64,000 bases of DNA, from positions 1 through 64,000 of the forward strand of contig JANXBO010000005.1 of NCBI GenBank assembly GCA_025057575.1, written 5' to 3'. Of this stretch, positions 1 through 8,994 are shown in pieces. The translations under genes and the position numbers were made by a program. Below the pieces are notes generated by a model. The model did not search any database, was not told the origin of the DNA, and saw only the letters and a program-made list of their open reading frames with translations. The stretch's first letter is position 1. Each line of letters begins with the position of its first letter. The stretch is from Candidatus Caldisaccharidevorator malaysiensis (lineage in GTDB: Bacteria; Armatimonadota; Fervidibacteria; Fervidibacterales; Fervidibacteraceae).

Positions 1-644
<644 letters not shown>

Positions 645-654
645 TCACCTCCCT

Positions 655-966
655 TTAAACCTTTGCCGTTTCCTTCACTTCTTCTTTGACTGCCAAAATG
701 CTGTCTTCGTCTACGATGAGGTATTCTTCGCCCCCGATCTTTATCTCCGTGCCGGCATACTTGCTGAAGATCACGATGTCGTCCACCTTCACCGACATCG
801 GTCGCCTCTCACCGTTCTCCAGTAGTTTCCCGGGTCCGACGGCGACGACGACCCCTTCCTGAGGCTTCTCTTTGGCGGTATCGGGCAAAATGATCCCCCC
901 AGGTGTCCTCTCTTCCTCTCCTCTTGGCTTCACCAGAACCCTGTTTCCTAACGGCTTCACTTTCAT
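655..966 (-). CDS. groS: 10 kDa co-chaperonin GroES
   Basis: Co-chaperonin that caps the GroEL ring. The 103-residue protein is normal length and has the GroES features: [14 protein letters not shown] at the start, the mobile loop rich in E/R/T and GGI ([19 protein letters not shown]), the VVAVGPG turn, and a C-terminal [13 protein letters not shown]. The ATG at 966 has a strong GGAGGTGA ribosome-binding site. It is the first gene of the groES-groEL operon, with a sigma-70 promoter and a perfect CIRCE element immediately upstream, so HrcA-type heat-shock repression is expected. Confidence 0.98.
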   Translation of the reverse strand: MKVKPLGNRVLVKPRGEEERTPGGIILPDTAKEKPQEGVVVAVGPGKLLENGERRPMSVKVDDIVIFSKYAGTEIKIGGEEYLIVDEDSILAVKEEVKETAKV

Positions 967-999
967 CGTCCCGTCACCTCCGTTTTGTCTCCGCTGATT

Positions 1000-1026
1000 T
1001 TAGCACTCGTGAGCGCTGAGTGCTAA
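1000..1026 (-). promoter_or_regulatory. CIRCE operator (HrcA binding site) of groESL
   Basis: Perfect match to the CIRCE consensus: TTAGCACTC, nine bases, GAGTGCTAA. It lies between the -10 hexamer and groES, where HrcA binding would block transcription and where the hairpin would also sit in the 5' end of the mRNA. hrcA itself is not in the window. Confidence 0.97.
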
Positions 1027-1030
1027 TTCC

Positions 1031-1059
1031 ATTATAGCCGATTTTAGATGTTGCGTCAA
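1031..1059 (-). promoter_or_regulatory. sigma-70 promoter of groES-groEL
   Basis: Reading leftward: TTGACG (1059-1054), a 17-base spacer, then TATAAT (1036-1031), followed four bases later by the CIRCE element. Near-consensus on both hexamers with ideal spacing. This promoter occupies the region directly upstream of valS, which argues against an early start for that gene. Confidence 0.93.
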
Positions 1060-1134
1060 GAGGCGGACGAAGTTATCGTCGCGTCACAATATAGGGCAAA
1101 TTTCGGATCTGTGCACCGTCCAAGGAGGAAAACT

Positions 1135-3885
1135 GTGGACCAATTCCCGACCGCATACGATCCGGCAGAAATTGAAGAAAAATGGTATCAGCGCTGGGAA
1201 CAGGCGGGTCTCTTTGAGGGCGGCAAGCAGGAAGGAAGACCGCCCTACTGCATCACCATTCCGCCGCCCAATGTGACCGGCTCCCTTCATATGGGTCACG
1301 CCCTCAACCATACGATCCACGACATCGTCGCTCGCTATAAGAGGATGAAGGGTTACGATGTTTTGGTCGTCCCCGGAACCGATCATGCCGGCATTGCCAC
1401 CCAGGTCGTGGTGGAGAAGGAACTGGCAAGGGAAGGGCTGTCCCGTCACCAACTGGGTCGGGAAAAGTTTTTGGAGCGGGTTTGGAAGTGGAAGGAGGAA
1501 TACGGTGGGATTATCCTCCATCAGATGAGGCGGCTGGGCTGTTCCTACGACTGGGGTCGGGAACGGTTCACGATGGACCCCGGATACGAGCGCGCCGTTT
1601 TAGAGACCTTTCTGCGCCTTTGGGAAGAAGGACTGATCTACCGAGGTTACCGCATCGTCAACTGGTGCCCTCGTTGCCTGACCGCCCTCAGTGACCTGGA
1701 GGTAGAACGGGAAGAGGAAGGGGAGCCGGGTTTTCTCTGGTTTGTCCGCTATCCTTTGTTAGAACCCGTGGGTGATGAACGGTTCATCACTGTCGCCACG
1801 ACCCGACCGGAAACGATGCTGGGGGACGTTGCCGTTGCCGTTCATCCTGAAGACTCCCGCTACCGCCATCTGCTGGGAAAGACCGCTGTCCTTCCCCTTG
1901 TTGGTCGCTACTTGCCGATCATCGGCGACGAGGCGGTTGACCCTCGTTTTGGGACCGGAGCCGTGAAGGTCACCCCCGCTCACGATCCTGCCGACTTTGA
2001 AATCGCTCAGCGAAAGAACCTCCCCAAGCCGCTCGTGATGGACGAGACGGGGACGATGATCAACGTGCCCGATCGTTTTGCGGGGTTGGACCGATTTATC
2101 GCCCGGCAAGAGGTGGTCAAAGCCCTTGAAGAGGAAGGTCTTTTGGAGCGGACGGAAGATTACCGAGTTCCCCTCGGCCGATGCTATCGCTGTGACACCG
2201 TGATTGAGCCGTTAATGTCCCTCCAATGGTTCGTTCGGATGGAGCCCCTCGCTCAGATCGCCCTGACGGTCCTGTCCGAAAACAAGATTGAATACTTGCC
2301 CCCTCGTTTCCTTCGGTTGACCATTGACTGGCTGACCAATGTCAAGGACTGGTGCATCTCCCGCCAAATATGGTGGGGTCATCGGATACCGGTCTGGTAT
2401 TGCCTGGACTGCAACGCCGGTCGCTGGCAACGGAAGCGGTATGGGGACGAAGATCGGTATCACTTTTCCGAGGACGCCCGACCCTTTGCCGCCCTCACCA
2501 CTCCCTTATCTTGCCCAGACTGTCAAGGGACCCATCTGGGTCAAGACCCCGATGTTTTGGACACCTGGTTTTCGTCCGCCATCTGGCCGCACGCTGTCTT
2601 AGGATGGCCACAAGAAACCAAGGAACTGTCTCGGTTCTACCCAACGGACCTGATGATTACCGATCGGGGCATCCTTTACCTCTGGGTCGCTCGCATGATC
2701 ATCACTGGTGTCAAGTTCGCCGGCGATATTCCCTTCCGGACCGTTTATGTCCATCCGACGGTCCTGACGAGGGAAGGGCGCCGGATGAGCAAGTCTTTGG
2801 GAACGGGCATAGATCCGATGGACCTGCTCGGTCGCTACGGTGCCGACGGTCTCCGACTGGGGCTCATCGTTCAGGCAGAAGGAACCCAGGATTTGCGCTT
2901 TCACGAAGAACGATTGGAGATGGCCCGAAACTTTGGCAAGAAACTCTGGAACGCCAGCCGGTTCGTCGCCACCGCTCTGCAATCGGGTCCTTGTGCAACC
3001 TGGGAGGAGGCACTTGCTCGGAATCCGACCCTTCCCGAGGCGTGGATCCGATCCCGTTGGCAGCGAACGGTTCTCGCTGTCGGGCAACTCTTGGATCAGA
3101 ATGATCTGGCGAGTGCCGGAATGACTCTCTACAACTTCCTTTGGGACGACTTTTGCGACTGGTTCGTGGAAATCAGCAAGCCGGCTTTGTCCGATTCCAC
3201 GATCGGTCCCTTCTATCGGGCAACTTTGCGAACGATTCTGGATTCCTGTCTCCGACTCCTTCACCCCTTTATGCCCTTTGTCACCGAGGAACTCTGGCAC
3301 CGGCTCCACTTCCCTTCCCAGCAGGAACCGTTTCTAATGATCGCCCGCTATCCGACTTTTGAACGAGACCACATTGACGAGGAAGCGGAGAAAAAGATGG
3401 CGTTTTTGATGGAACTGGTCCGCCGCACGCGCGCCCTTAAAGCCGATTTGGGGATCCCCACTGCCATCATTCCTCTCGTTTTCGCTGGTGACGAACCGCA
3501 GCGACGGGTCCTTGAAGAAAACTTGTGGTGGCTCCGATTTATCGGGCGATGGCAAGAGGTCCGATGGGTTGCCTTTGGTCAACCGGTTCCTGGTGCTTTA
3601 TCGGAGTCGGTGGACGGTGCCGAAGTTTACCTACCTTTATCGGGTCTTGGGAACCTTTCCAAAATTCGGGAGCGATTAAGCCGCCAACTGTCTGATGTGC
3701 AGAAGGAATCAGCGCGCACGCGATCGCGCCTGAGCAATCCTCAATTTTTGGAAAAGGCGCCCCAACAAGTCGTTCAGTCGCTGAAGGAGCGGCTGGCGGA
3801 ACTGGAATCGTCTCAAAAAGTGCTTCAGGCGCGTCTTAGTGCCTTGGAAAAATTTTCTTCTGAGCCCAACCCTTCCCCTTCTTAA
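1135..3885 (+). CDS. valS: Valyl-tRNA synthetase
   Basis: Class I aminoacyl-tRNA synthetase charging tRNA-Val. The HIGH motif appears as HMGH (residues 52-55, after PPPNVTGSL) and the KMSKS motif as RMSKS near residue 550; the editing-domain stretch TTRPETMLGDVAVAVHP is present, as is the C-terminal coiled-coil arm ending in LSALEKF. I chose the GTG at 1135 because AGGAGG lies seven bases upstream and the protein then begins DQFPTAYDPAEIEEKW as in the family (916 residues). An ATG at 1048 would put the start inside the divergent groES promoter region. The 3' end overlaps the convergent ceramidase-like gene by 50 bases. Confidence 0.97.
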   Translation: MDQFPTAYDPAEIEEKWYQRWEQAGLFEGGKQEGRPPYCITIPPPNVTGSLHMGHALNHTIHDIVARYKRMKGYDVLVVPGTDHAGIATQVVVEKELAREGLSRHQLGREKFLERVWKWKEEYGGIILHQMRRLGCSYDWGRERFTMDPGYERAVLETFLRLWEEGLIYRGYRIVNWCPRCLTALSDLEVEREEEGEPGFLWFVRYPLLEPVGDERFITVATTRPETMLGDVAVAVHPEDSRYRHLLGKTAVLPLVGRYLPIIGDEAVDPRFGTGAVKVTPAHDPADFEIAQRKNLPKPLVMDETGTMINVPDRFAGLDRFIARQEVVKALEEEGLLERTEDYRVPLGRCYRCDTVIEPLMSLQWFVRMEPLAQIALTVLSENKIEYLPPRFLRLTIDWLTNVKDWCISRQIWWGHRIPVWYCLDCNAGRWQRKRYGDEDRYHFSEDARPFAALTTPLSCPDCQGTHLGQDPDVLDTWFSSAIWPHAVLGWPQETKELSRFYPTDLMITDRGILYLWVARMIITGVKFAGDIPFRTVYVHPTVLTREGRRMSKSLGTGIDPMDLLGRYGADGLRLGLIVQAEGTQDLRFHEERLEMARNFGKKLWNASRFVATALQSGPCATWEEALARNPTLPEAWIRSRWQRTVLAVGQLLDQNDLASAGMTLYNFLWDDFCDWFVEISKPALSDSTIGPFYRATLRTILDSCLRLLHPFMPFVTEELWHRLHFPSQQEPFLMIARYPTFERDHIDEEAEKKMAFLMELVRRTRALKADLGIPTAIIPLVFAGDEPQRRVLEENLWWLRFIGRWQEVRWVAFGQPVPGALSESVDGAEVYLPLSGLGNLSKIRERLSRQLSDVQKESARTRSRLSNPQFLEKAPQQVVQSLKERLAELESSQKVLQARLSALEKFSSEPNPSPS

Positions 3886-5362
3886 CAGGGGCACCTGGGC
3901 GAGGGGACGAAAGACGCTTAAGGAGACCGATCAGAGCCTCATTAATCCGTCGGGCTGCTTTCGGTCCGACGGAATTAATTTCCCCATAAGGTCTCTCCTT
4001 GGCATTATTCAGCCAGGGGGGATTCTCGTCCCACTCGCATTCGGGAATGATGTAACCAATTTCGTCGTTTGCCAGCCCGACGACAAAAAGGTGCGCCGGT
4101 TGCAACCTCTTGACAGCGTCCATTAGGACTGGTTCCATAGGGGCGTTCTCAAAGTCGGCGCCCTGGTAGCGGACGATCCCTCCATAGACCAATTCCGGAT
4201 AAATTTCACCAGGGATCAGCAAGAAGAGCGCCTTAGGGGTTGCGGTTGTTCGGTGGTAAATGGCAAGGACCCCAACTTCCGTGCGGATGTCTTCGCCCAT
4301 CACAGAAGAAACTTTAATCGCTGCACCGTTCCAAGAGATCTGCGTCGGTGCCTGTCTCTTGTCCGGTTTGCCCTTCGTGTAAACAGGTCTTTCAATAATG
4401 CGGTTTGCAGCGATGCGGAAAAGAGGATTCTGAAGAGGAACGAAAATCGGTTGGAGAAAAACTTGCAGGTGACCCTCGCTGAGGGTGGTGGAAGTTGGCG
4501 CAGAAAGGACTTCTTCGGCAATCATCCTCCCGATCAGTTCGGCCTTGCGAAAACTGGCGTCCAAAGCCGGTTGACCCGTGACCGGATCGGTCACCGTCAC
4601 CTGATCCCCCAAAGGGGTAATCAGACCCCCGATGGCACCATTCCAAAAGACCGTCACACCCCCCAACTCTTTATCCAAAACCTCATACAAAGCCCAGGGG
4701 AAATCGGCGCTGAGCCAGCGATTTCGGCTCCCTAAGGCTTCCGGATGATTGGCAAAGTTCACCAGGGTTCCAATGACTTTACCTGTTGTCTTCTCCTCTG
4801 CCCGCAGCACCGCCAAAGTGTCGTCCTTAACGAGGGGGAGGCGGGAGTCAAACTGAGTTTCTGCCAGGCGCCGACTCCGGACCGAGCAAAAGCGAAGCCG
4901 GGCGGGACGCAAATCCCTGACCGCATCCCGAACGCAAACAGCAATTTCCTCCCGAACCCACTTCACATAAGCCTCATCCCGTCCTGACTGAAAGGGAGAC
5001 GGTCCCCAGAGCCCCAGCGTATCGGGACCTTCGTGATTGTGAGTCGCTGCGATCAAAACGGTCACCGGTTTGCCGATCAAGTTTCTGACTCTCTCCCGCA
5101 CTGCCACCACATCTGGCTCATAGAAAAAGCCGATCAAATCCAGACCGACGAGGGCAACAGTGGTGGTGCCGTCACTGAGAGCGAGGCAACGGACCCAGAT
5201 CGGATCGTGCACTGCCGTCGCCGTCCTGTTCTGCCCAAAGCCAGCAATGTAGACAGTGCCGTCAAGGGATGGGGTAAGATCACGGCGGGCAGAGCCCGCA
5301 GAGAAAGCAAAACAGGCGTTTACCAGAACAACCAAATTGACAACGAGACTCATCGCCTTCAT
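3836..5362 (-). CDS. Secreted neutral/alkaline ceramidase-like hydrolase
   Basis: 508 residues with an N-terminal signal peptide (MKAMSLVVNLVVLVNACFAF). The body has the neutral non-lysosomal ceramidase N-terminal domain pattern: GYG-like GFGQ near residue 41, VGLDLIGFF, and the zinc-binding AATHNHEGPDT (H108, H110). Family members hydrolyse the amide bond of ceramides, but many bacterial homologues have unknown substrates, so the exact reaction is inference. The ATG at 5362 overlaps the stop of the upstream TOPRIM-like gene as ATGA, and AAAGGTGAG stands about nine bases before it, so translation is probably coupled. The C-terminus overlaps the end of convergent valS by 50 bases. Confidence 0.8.
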   Translation of the reverse strand: MKAMSLVVNLVVLVNACFAFSAGSARRDLTPSLDGTVYIAGFGQNRTATAVHDPIWVRCLALSDGTTTVALVGLDLIGFFYEPDVVAVRERVRNLIGKPVTVLIAATHNHEGPDTLGLWGPSPFQSGRDEAYVKWVREEIAVCVRDAVRDLRPARLRFCSVRSRRLAETQFDSRLPLVKDDTLAVLRAEEKTTGKVIGTLVNFANHPEALGSRNRWLSADFPWALYEVLDKELGGVTVFWNGAIGGLITPLGDQVTVTDPVTGQPALDASFRKAELIGRMIAEEVLSAPTSTTLSEGHLQVFLQPIFVPLQNPLFRIAANRIIERPVYTKGKPDKRQAPTQISWNGAAIKVSSVMGEDIRTEVGVLAIYHRTTATPKALFLLIPGEIYPELVYGGIVRYQGADFENAPMEPVLMDAVKRLQPAHLFVVGLANDEIGYIIPECEWDENPPWLNNAKERPYGEINSVGPKAARRINEALIGLLKRLSSPRPGAPVKKGKGWAQKKIFPRH

Positions 5363-5898
5363 TTTCTCTCACCTTTCAGATATTTTCTCAAAAAATACTG
5401 GAAGGAAGCATTGTTCTTCTTCACAAGAGACACGTCAAAACGCTTCAACATTTCATAATGAAGGTAAGCCTTTGAACCTCTGTATCGCAAAGGCACCGAC
5501 TTCTCTACTTGGTCCTTAGTCAGATGATCTGTGGCTTCTTCCTTCTGGATTCCAAAGCGTCTGCGAGAACGGGGATCCGGCCCCGCCACATACCAACTTT
5601 CTATTTCCCTGATAACAATAACAGTCCTGTCCCTACTAAGCATCGGATATCTCTTGCAAAGCAAATCTTTCTTAGCGGTGACGCAGGGAGAGGCGTTTAT
5701 GTCCGCGACGAATATATAATCGCCGCCCGCCTCGGTGATACTTTTCAGCAAACGGTTAATATGAGTCCTTTCAGCCTCCGCGTATCGCACGATTGTGCAG
5801 CCGTAGCCTTTCTCTTGGAGCAGTGGGACAACAACCGTCCTAAAAAACCTCTCATCAGCCGCACCCTCCACGAAAATAAAGAGGCGCTTCACACCCAT
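5359..5898 (-). CDS. Small TOPRIM-like (DUF4276/RloB-like) protein, partner of the upstream ATPase
   Basis: 179 residues. The start RLFIFVEGAADERFF has the TOPRIM glutamate strand (E11). YIFVADINASP has the acidic second motif, although as DxN (D66, N68) where DxD is usual. VIREIESWYVAG resembles the E-(I/F)-E-x-W segment of DUF4276/RloB-type proteins. TOPRIM domains bind metal and cut or rejoin DNA; here nuclease activity is only inferred. The gene overlaps the ATPase gene upstream by 10 bases and the ceramidase-like gene downstream by 4, so the three form one translational unit. ATPase plus TOPRIM pairs are known in defence systems such as PARIS and RloAB, but assignment to a named family needs a profile search. 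Confidence 0.6.
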   Translation of the reverse strand: MGVKRLFIFVEGAADERFFRTVVVPLLQEKGYGCTIVRYAEAERTHINRLLKSITEAGGDYIFVADINASPCVTAKKDLLCKRYPMLSRDRTVIVIREIESWYVAGPDPRSRRRFGIQKEEATDHLTKDQVEKSVPLRYRGSKAYLHYEMLKRFDVSLVKKNNASFQYFLRKYLKGERK

Positions 5899-7205
5899 GC
5901 TTCTAAGAGACCATCTACGTATAGTTCATCAAGACCGATCTTATTCTTAAGAAAAATCTTTACCTCCCTTTTATCTCTCGGGCGGGTGATCGTTGAATAG
6001 CCCTCCTCGTCCCTGGAAACAAGAAGGATATAATCAAGTCCAGCGGTTTTGACTACTTCTGGATTATGGGTCGTGATGATAATCTGAGTTTCCTCGCAAG
6101 CCTCCTTCAGAATCTCTACTACACCTCTTATTAGCGATGGGTGGATATGGCGGTCAGGCTCTTCAATGACCACTAACCACTTGCGGGAGAAATAGACGGC
6201 TGTCAACAGAGCAAGGATGCTCAGTGTCCCGTCGGCTAAGAAGGAGGCTGGGATTGGTAGACCTGAGTAGACTTCCTTCATCATAACCAACAAGGTCCTG
6301 TCAGCAAACAAACTGACCTTTAGGTCAGAGATGAAAGGTAAGAGGTCCCTCAGAAGGTTCTGCATTCTACGGCGTCCCTCACGATCACGCAGAATTTCGT
6401 TCAGAACAATGGGCAAGTTATTTGCGTCGGGCTCCAGGTCGGCTTTTCCTGCAATCGGAGTTGCCGACTTCAGCAGTTTGGGCTCAAAGTCATAGACCCC
6501 GATGCCTTTAAGCGGAGGCTCAAAAGCCAAAAGGAAGGAGAGGGGAACGTCAGAACGGTAGTCTATCAACAACCGTCCCTCCCGGACAGGGAGTTTTGCG
6601 GCGGTGCTCGGGGACCAGAAAAGAAGATCAAGAAGTTTGTCCCTGACGGACTCCAGTTCGGACGGTAGCCTCAAGTCAAAATCATACTTGCCGTCGTCCA
6701 GCGACACACTTACCACGCCTTGGTAGGGTTTGACCGTGTCTGTTGGGGACGCAGCCCTGCTAATTTCCAGATCCGCCTCAATGGTCTGCTTCCCCACAGC
6801 AAAACCCAGTCCGCTTCTCTGCCTTCCCTTGTAGCGAATCTGGAAATCGTATTTAAATTCCCGAACGGACAGGGCTAATTTCCGACCGGGATCCCGGAGC
6901 CGATAGGTTGGGGGTTCCATAGCCAGGGAAATTTCTGTCGGCTCACGGGCTCCGATATTTAGATTGCGAAGGAATTCCACACCACCTTGCAGCGAGATGG
7001 CGTTTTCCAGTCCCTGCTCACTGATGTCACTGAGAAACTTGAAAACCTGGACGAGGTTGGACTTGCCTGATGCATTAGCACCGATCAGGACATTTAATCT
7101 ATCCAGGCTCAAGTCAAGACTCCGAAAGGTCTTGAAGTTTTTAATTCGTAGCCTTTTTAATGACGCCCACGGCTTCTGACCGACCGGGATCGTCCACCCT
7201 TTCAT
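5889..7205 (-). CDS. SMC/RecF-like AAA family ATPase (defence-type)
   Basis: 438 residues. N-terminal LKRLRIKNFKTFRSL followed by Walker A GANASGKS (residues 42-49), typical of AAA15/AAA21 OLD-like ATPases. The signature-like FLADGTLSILALL lies near residue 322, Walker B VVIEEPDRHIHP near 345 and the switch IIITTHNPEVV near 376. No long coiled coil is visible, so the protein resembles the compact ATPases that pair with a separate nuclease. It has its own promoter at 7256-7284 and overlaps the TOPRIM-like gene by 10 bases. Only a weak ribosome-binding site precedes the ATG at 7205. The region looks somewhat more AT-rich than its surroundings, consistent with acquisition. Confidence 0.82.
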   Translation of the reverse strand: MKGWTIPVGQKPWASLKRLRIKNFKTFRSLDLSLDRLNVLIGANASGKSNLVQVFKFLSDISEQGLENAISLQGGVEFLRNLNIGAREPTEISLAMEPPTYRLRDPGRKLALSVREFKYDFQIRYKGRQRSGLGFAVGKQTIEADLEISRAASPTDTVKPYQGVVSVSLDDGKYDFDLRLPSELESVRDKLLDLLFWSPSTAAKLPVREGRLLIDYRSDVPLSFLLAFEPPLKGIGVYDFEPKLLKSATPIAGKADLEPDANNLPIVLNEILRDREGRRRMQNLLRDLLPFISDLKVSLFADRTLLVMMKEVYSGLPIPASFLADGTLSILALLTAVYFSRKWLVVIEEPDRHIHPSLIRGVVEILKEACEETQIIITTHNPEVVKTAGLDYILLVSRDEEGYSTITRPRDKREVKIFLKNKIGLDELYVDGLLEAWV

Positions 7206-7255
7206 CTTCTAATCGCGGGAGATCTGCCCCTTGCGCAGTGACCTTGTTAAGGCTG

Positions 7256-7284
7256 ATTGTAGCGTCCCTCTATCTTAACGGCAA
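7256..7284 (-). promoter_or_regulatory. Probable sigma-70 promoter of the ATPase-TOPRIM-ceramidase operon
   Basis: Reading leftward: TTGCCG (7284-7279), exactly 17 bases, TACAAT (7261-7256), about 50 bases before the ATPase start. Five of six bases match at -10 and four of six at -35. It separates this operon from the upstream suf genes. Confidence 0.6.
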
Positions 7285-7349
7285 TTTAGGACTTTGCGGT
7301 TAAAAAGTTGGAAGGCTTGACCTTGCCCATAAAAAACTGATGGGGTCCT

Positions 7350-8600
7350 TTACCTTCCAAAAAATTCCAGGGCTTTCTTGAGGGCGGTGGTGCAGGTGTC
7401 TATGTCGTCTTCGTCATTGTAGAGGTAAAAGCTGATGCGGGCAGTGGCGGCGACATTGAGGCGGCGCATTAAGGGCTGGGCGCAGTGATGACCGGCGCGG
7501 ATGCAGATGCCATAAGCGTCCAAAAAGGTCGCCAGGTCGTGCGGGTGAATGTCACCAGCGTTGAAGGCGATGACCCCCCCTCGCCCGTCCGGTGGCGCCT
7601 TCCCGTAAATGGTCAATTCGGGAATTTCTTGAAGACGGGTTAGTGCGTAGGCGGTCAGGGCTTTCTCGTGAGCCCTGATCCGTTCTCTTCCGACGGCTTC
7701 CAGATAGTCCACCGCAGCGCCCAGTCCGATCGCCTGAGCTATGGCGGGGGTCCCCGCTTCAAACTTGTAAGGAACATCGTTGAAAGTCGTCTTCTCAAAG
7801 GTGACGGTCCGGATCATTTCGCCCCCGCCCAAGAAAGGTGGCATTGCCTCCAAAATCTCTTTTCTCCCATACAAGACTCCGCTACCGGTCGGACCGAGCA
7901 TCTTGTGCCCGCTCAAGGCATAAAAATCGCAGCCAAGAGCGGTCACATCCACCGAGAGGTGGGGCGCTGCCTGGGCACCGTCCACGAGGGTCGTCGCACC
8001 CACCTGACGGGCTTTTTCACAGATCTCTTTTATGGGGTTGATCGTTCCCAGCACATTGCTAACGTGGGTCACCGCCACCAGTTTGACCCGCTCGGTCAAC
8101 AGACGGTCCAGTGCTTCCAGGTCCAAAGTCCCATCGTCCAGGATCGGGACGACTGCAAGAGAAGCCCCGGTCCGCTCCGCAATTAACTGCCAGGGAACGA
8201 TGTTGCTGTGATGCTCCATTTCGGTGATCAGGATCTGATCACCGGGTTTCAGGTGGGACCATCCCCACGAATAGGCGACCAGATTAATGGCTTCGGTCGT
8301 CCCCCGGGTAAAGATGATGGACGAGGGATCGGGGGCGTTAAGGAATCGAGCGATCTTTTTTCTGGCGCCCTCGTAGGCAGCCGTCGCCTCCTCGGCGATC
8401 AAATAGGCGCCCCGATGGACATTGGCATTGAATTTTCTGTAGGCGTCCAGTTCGGCGTTGATCACGGATTCGGGCTTTTGAGAGGTGGCTGCACTGTCCA
8501 GATAGATTAATCGGTGTCCTCGGATCCGTCGCTGCAGAATGGGAAAATCTTGCCGAATGCGGTCAACCGGCAGGCTCTCTGTCTCCATCGGCACGATCAT
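7350..8600 (-). CDS. sufS: Cysteine desulfurase SufS
   Basis: PLP enzyme that takes sulfur from L-cysteine for Fe-S cluster assembly. The fold-type I hallmarks are present: LSGHKMLGPTGSGVLYG with the PLP lysine at about 233, TEMEHHSNIVPW, and the catalytic cysteine loop RAGHHCAQPLMRRL (Cys about 373), which is the short group II (SufS/CsdA) form. I chose the ATG at 8600, which has GGAGTG seven bases upstream (416 residues); an in-frame ATG at 8615 lacks a good site. It is the last gene of the suf run, 44 bases after the Rieske gene. No sufU or sufE is in the window, although SufS normally needs a sulfur acceptor. Confidence 0.96.
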   Translation of the reverse strand: MIVPMETESLPVDRIRQDFPILQRRIRGHRLIYLDSAATSQKPESVINAELDAYRKFNANVHRGAYLIAEEATAAYEGARKKIARFLNAPDPSSIIFTRGTTEAINLVAYSWGWSHLKPGDQILITEMEHHSNIVPWQLIAERTGASLAVVPILDDGTLDLEALDRLLTERVKLVAVTHVSNVLGTINPIKEICEKARQVGATTLVDGAQAAPHLSVDVTALGCDFYALSGHKMLGPTGSGVLYGRKEILEAMPPFLGGGEMIRTVTFEKTTFNDVPYKFEAGTPAIAQAIGLGAAVDYLEAVGRERIRAHEKALTAYALTRLQEIPELTIYGKAPPDGRGGVIAFNAGDIHPHDLATFLDAYGICIRAGHHCAQPLMRRLNVAATARISFYLYNDEDDIDTCTTALKKALEFFGR

Positions 8601-8644
8601 TGGTGGACACTCCATTACGATGGACGAAACAGATCAACCAACTG

Positions 8645-8980
8645 TTAGCCGTCCACTTCTTCTTCGTTCACTTCCACAAAGATGCGGTCGCCGTCTATGC
8701 GGATGGGGAAAGTCCGAACGGGGTAGGCGGCGGGCATCCGGACCACCTTGCCCGTCCGGACATCAAAGCGAGCACCGTGTCGGGGACATTCAATGATGTA
8801 TCGGTCCGCAAACCAGCCTTCCGAAAGGGATGCTTCGTCGTGACTACAGACATCGTCCGTGGCGTAGAACTCGTCTTCCCCAATCCGGTAAAGAGCGATC
8901 CGAAGGTCCCCGACCTGCACGCATGTTGCCGAATCGGGGGCAATGTCGTCCTTCCGAGCGACTTCAACCCATTTCCCCAC
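8645..8980 (-). CDS. Rieske-type [2Fe-2S] ferredoxin inside the suf operon
   Basis: 111 residues with one Rieske domain: C45-S-H47 and C65-P-R-H68 (VCSHDEASL and IIECPRHGARFDVRTG). This is the arrangement of soluble Rieske ferredoxins and of the small subunits of non-haem iron dioxygenases. A Rieske protein between sufD and sufS is common in Suf loci of several phyla and probably serves as electron donor or carrier in cluster assembly, though its role is not established. It begins 14 bases after sufD. No oxygenase partner is nearby, which favours a role tied to Suf. Confidence 0.9.
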   Translation of the reverse strand: MGKWVEVARKDDIAPDSATCVQVGDLRIALYRIGEDEFYATDDVCSHDEASLSEGWFADRYIIECPRHGARFDVRTGKVVRMPAAYPVRTFPIRIDGDRIFVEVNEEEVDG

Positions 8981-8994
8981 CGCCCACCAACCTC

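Noticed and set aside
1048-1134. Earlier ATG start for valS
   Set aside because: It would begin inside the divergent groES promoter, has no ribosome-binding site and gives an extension not seen in the family; the GTG at 1135 has AGGAGG.
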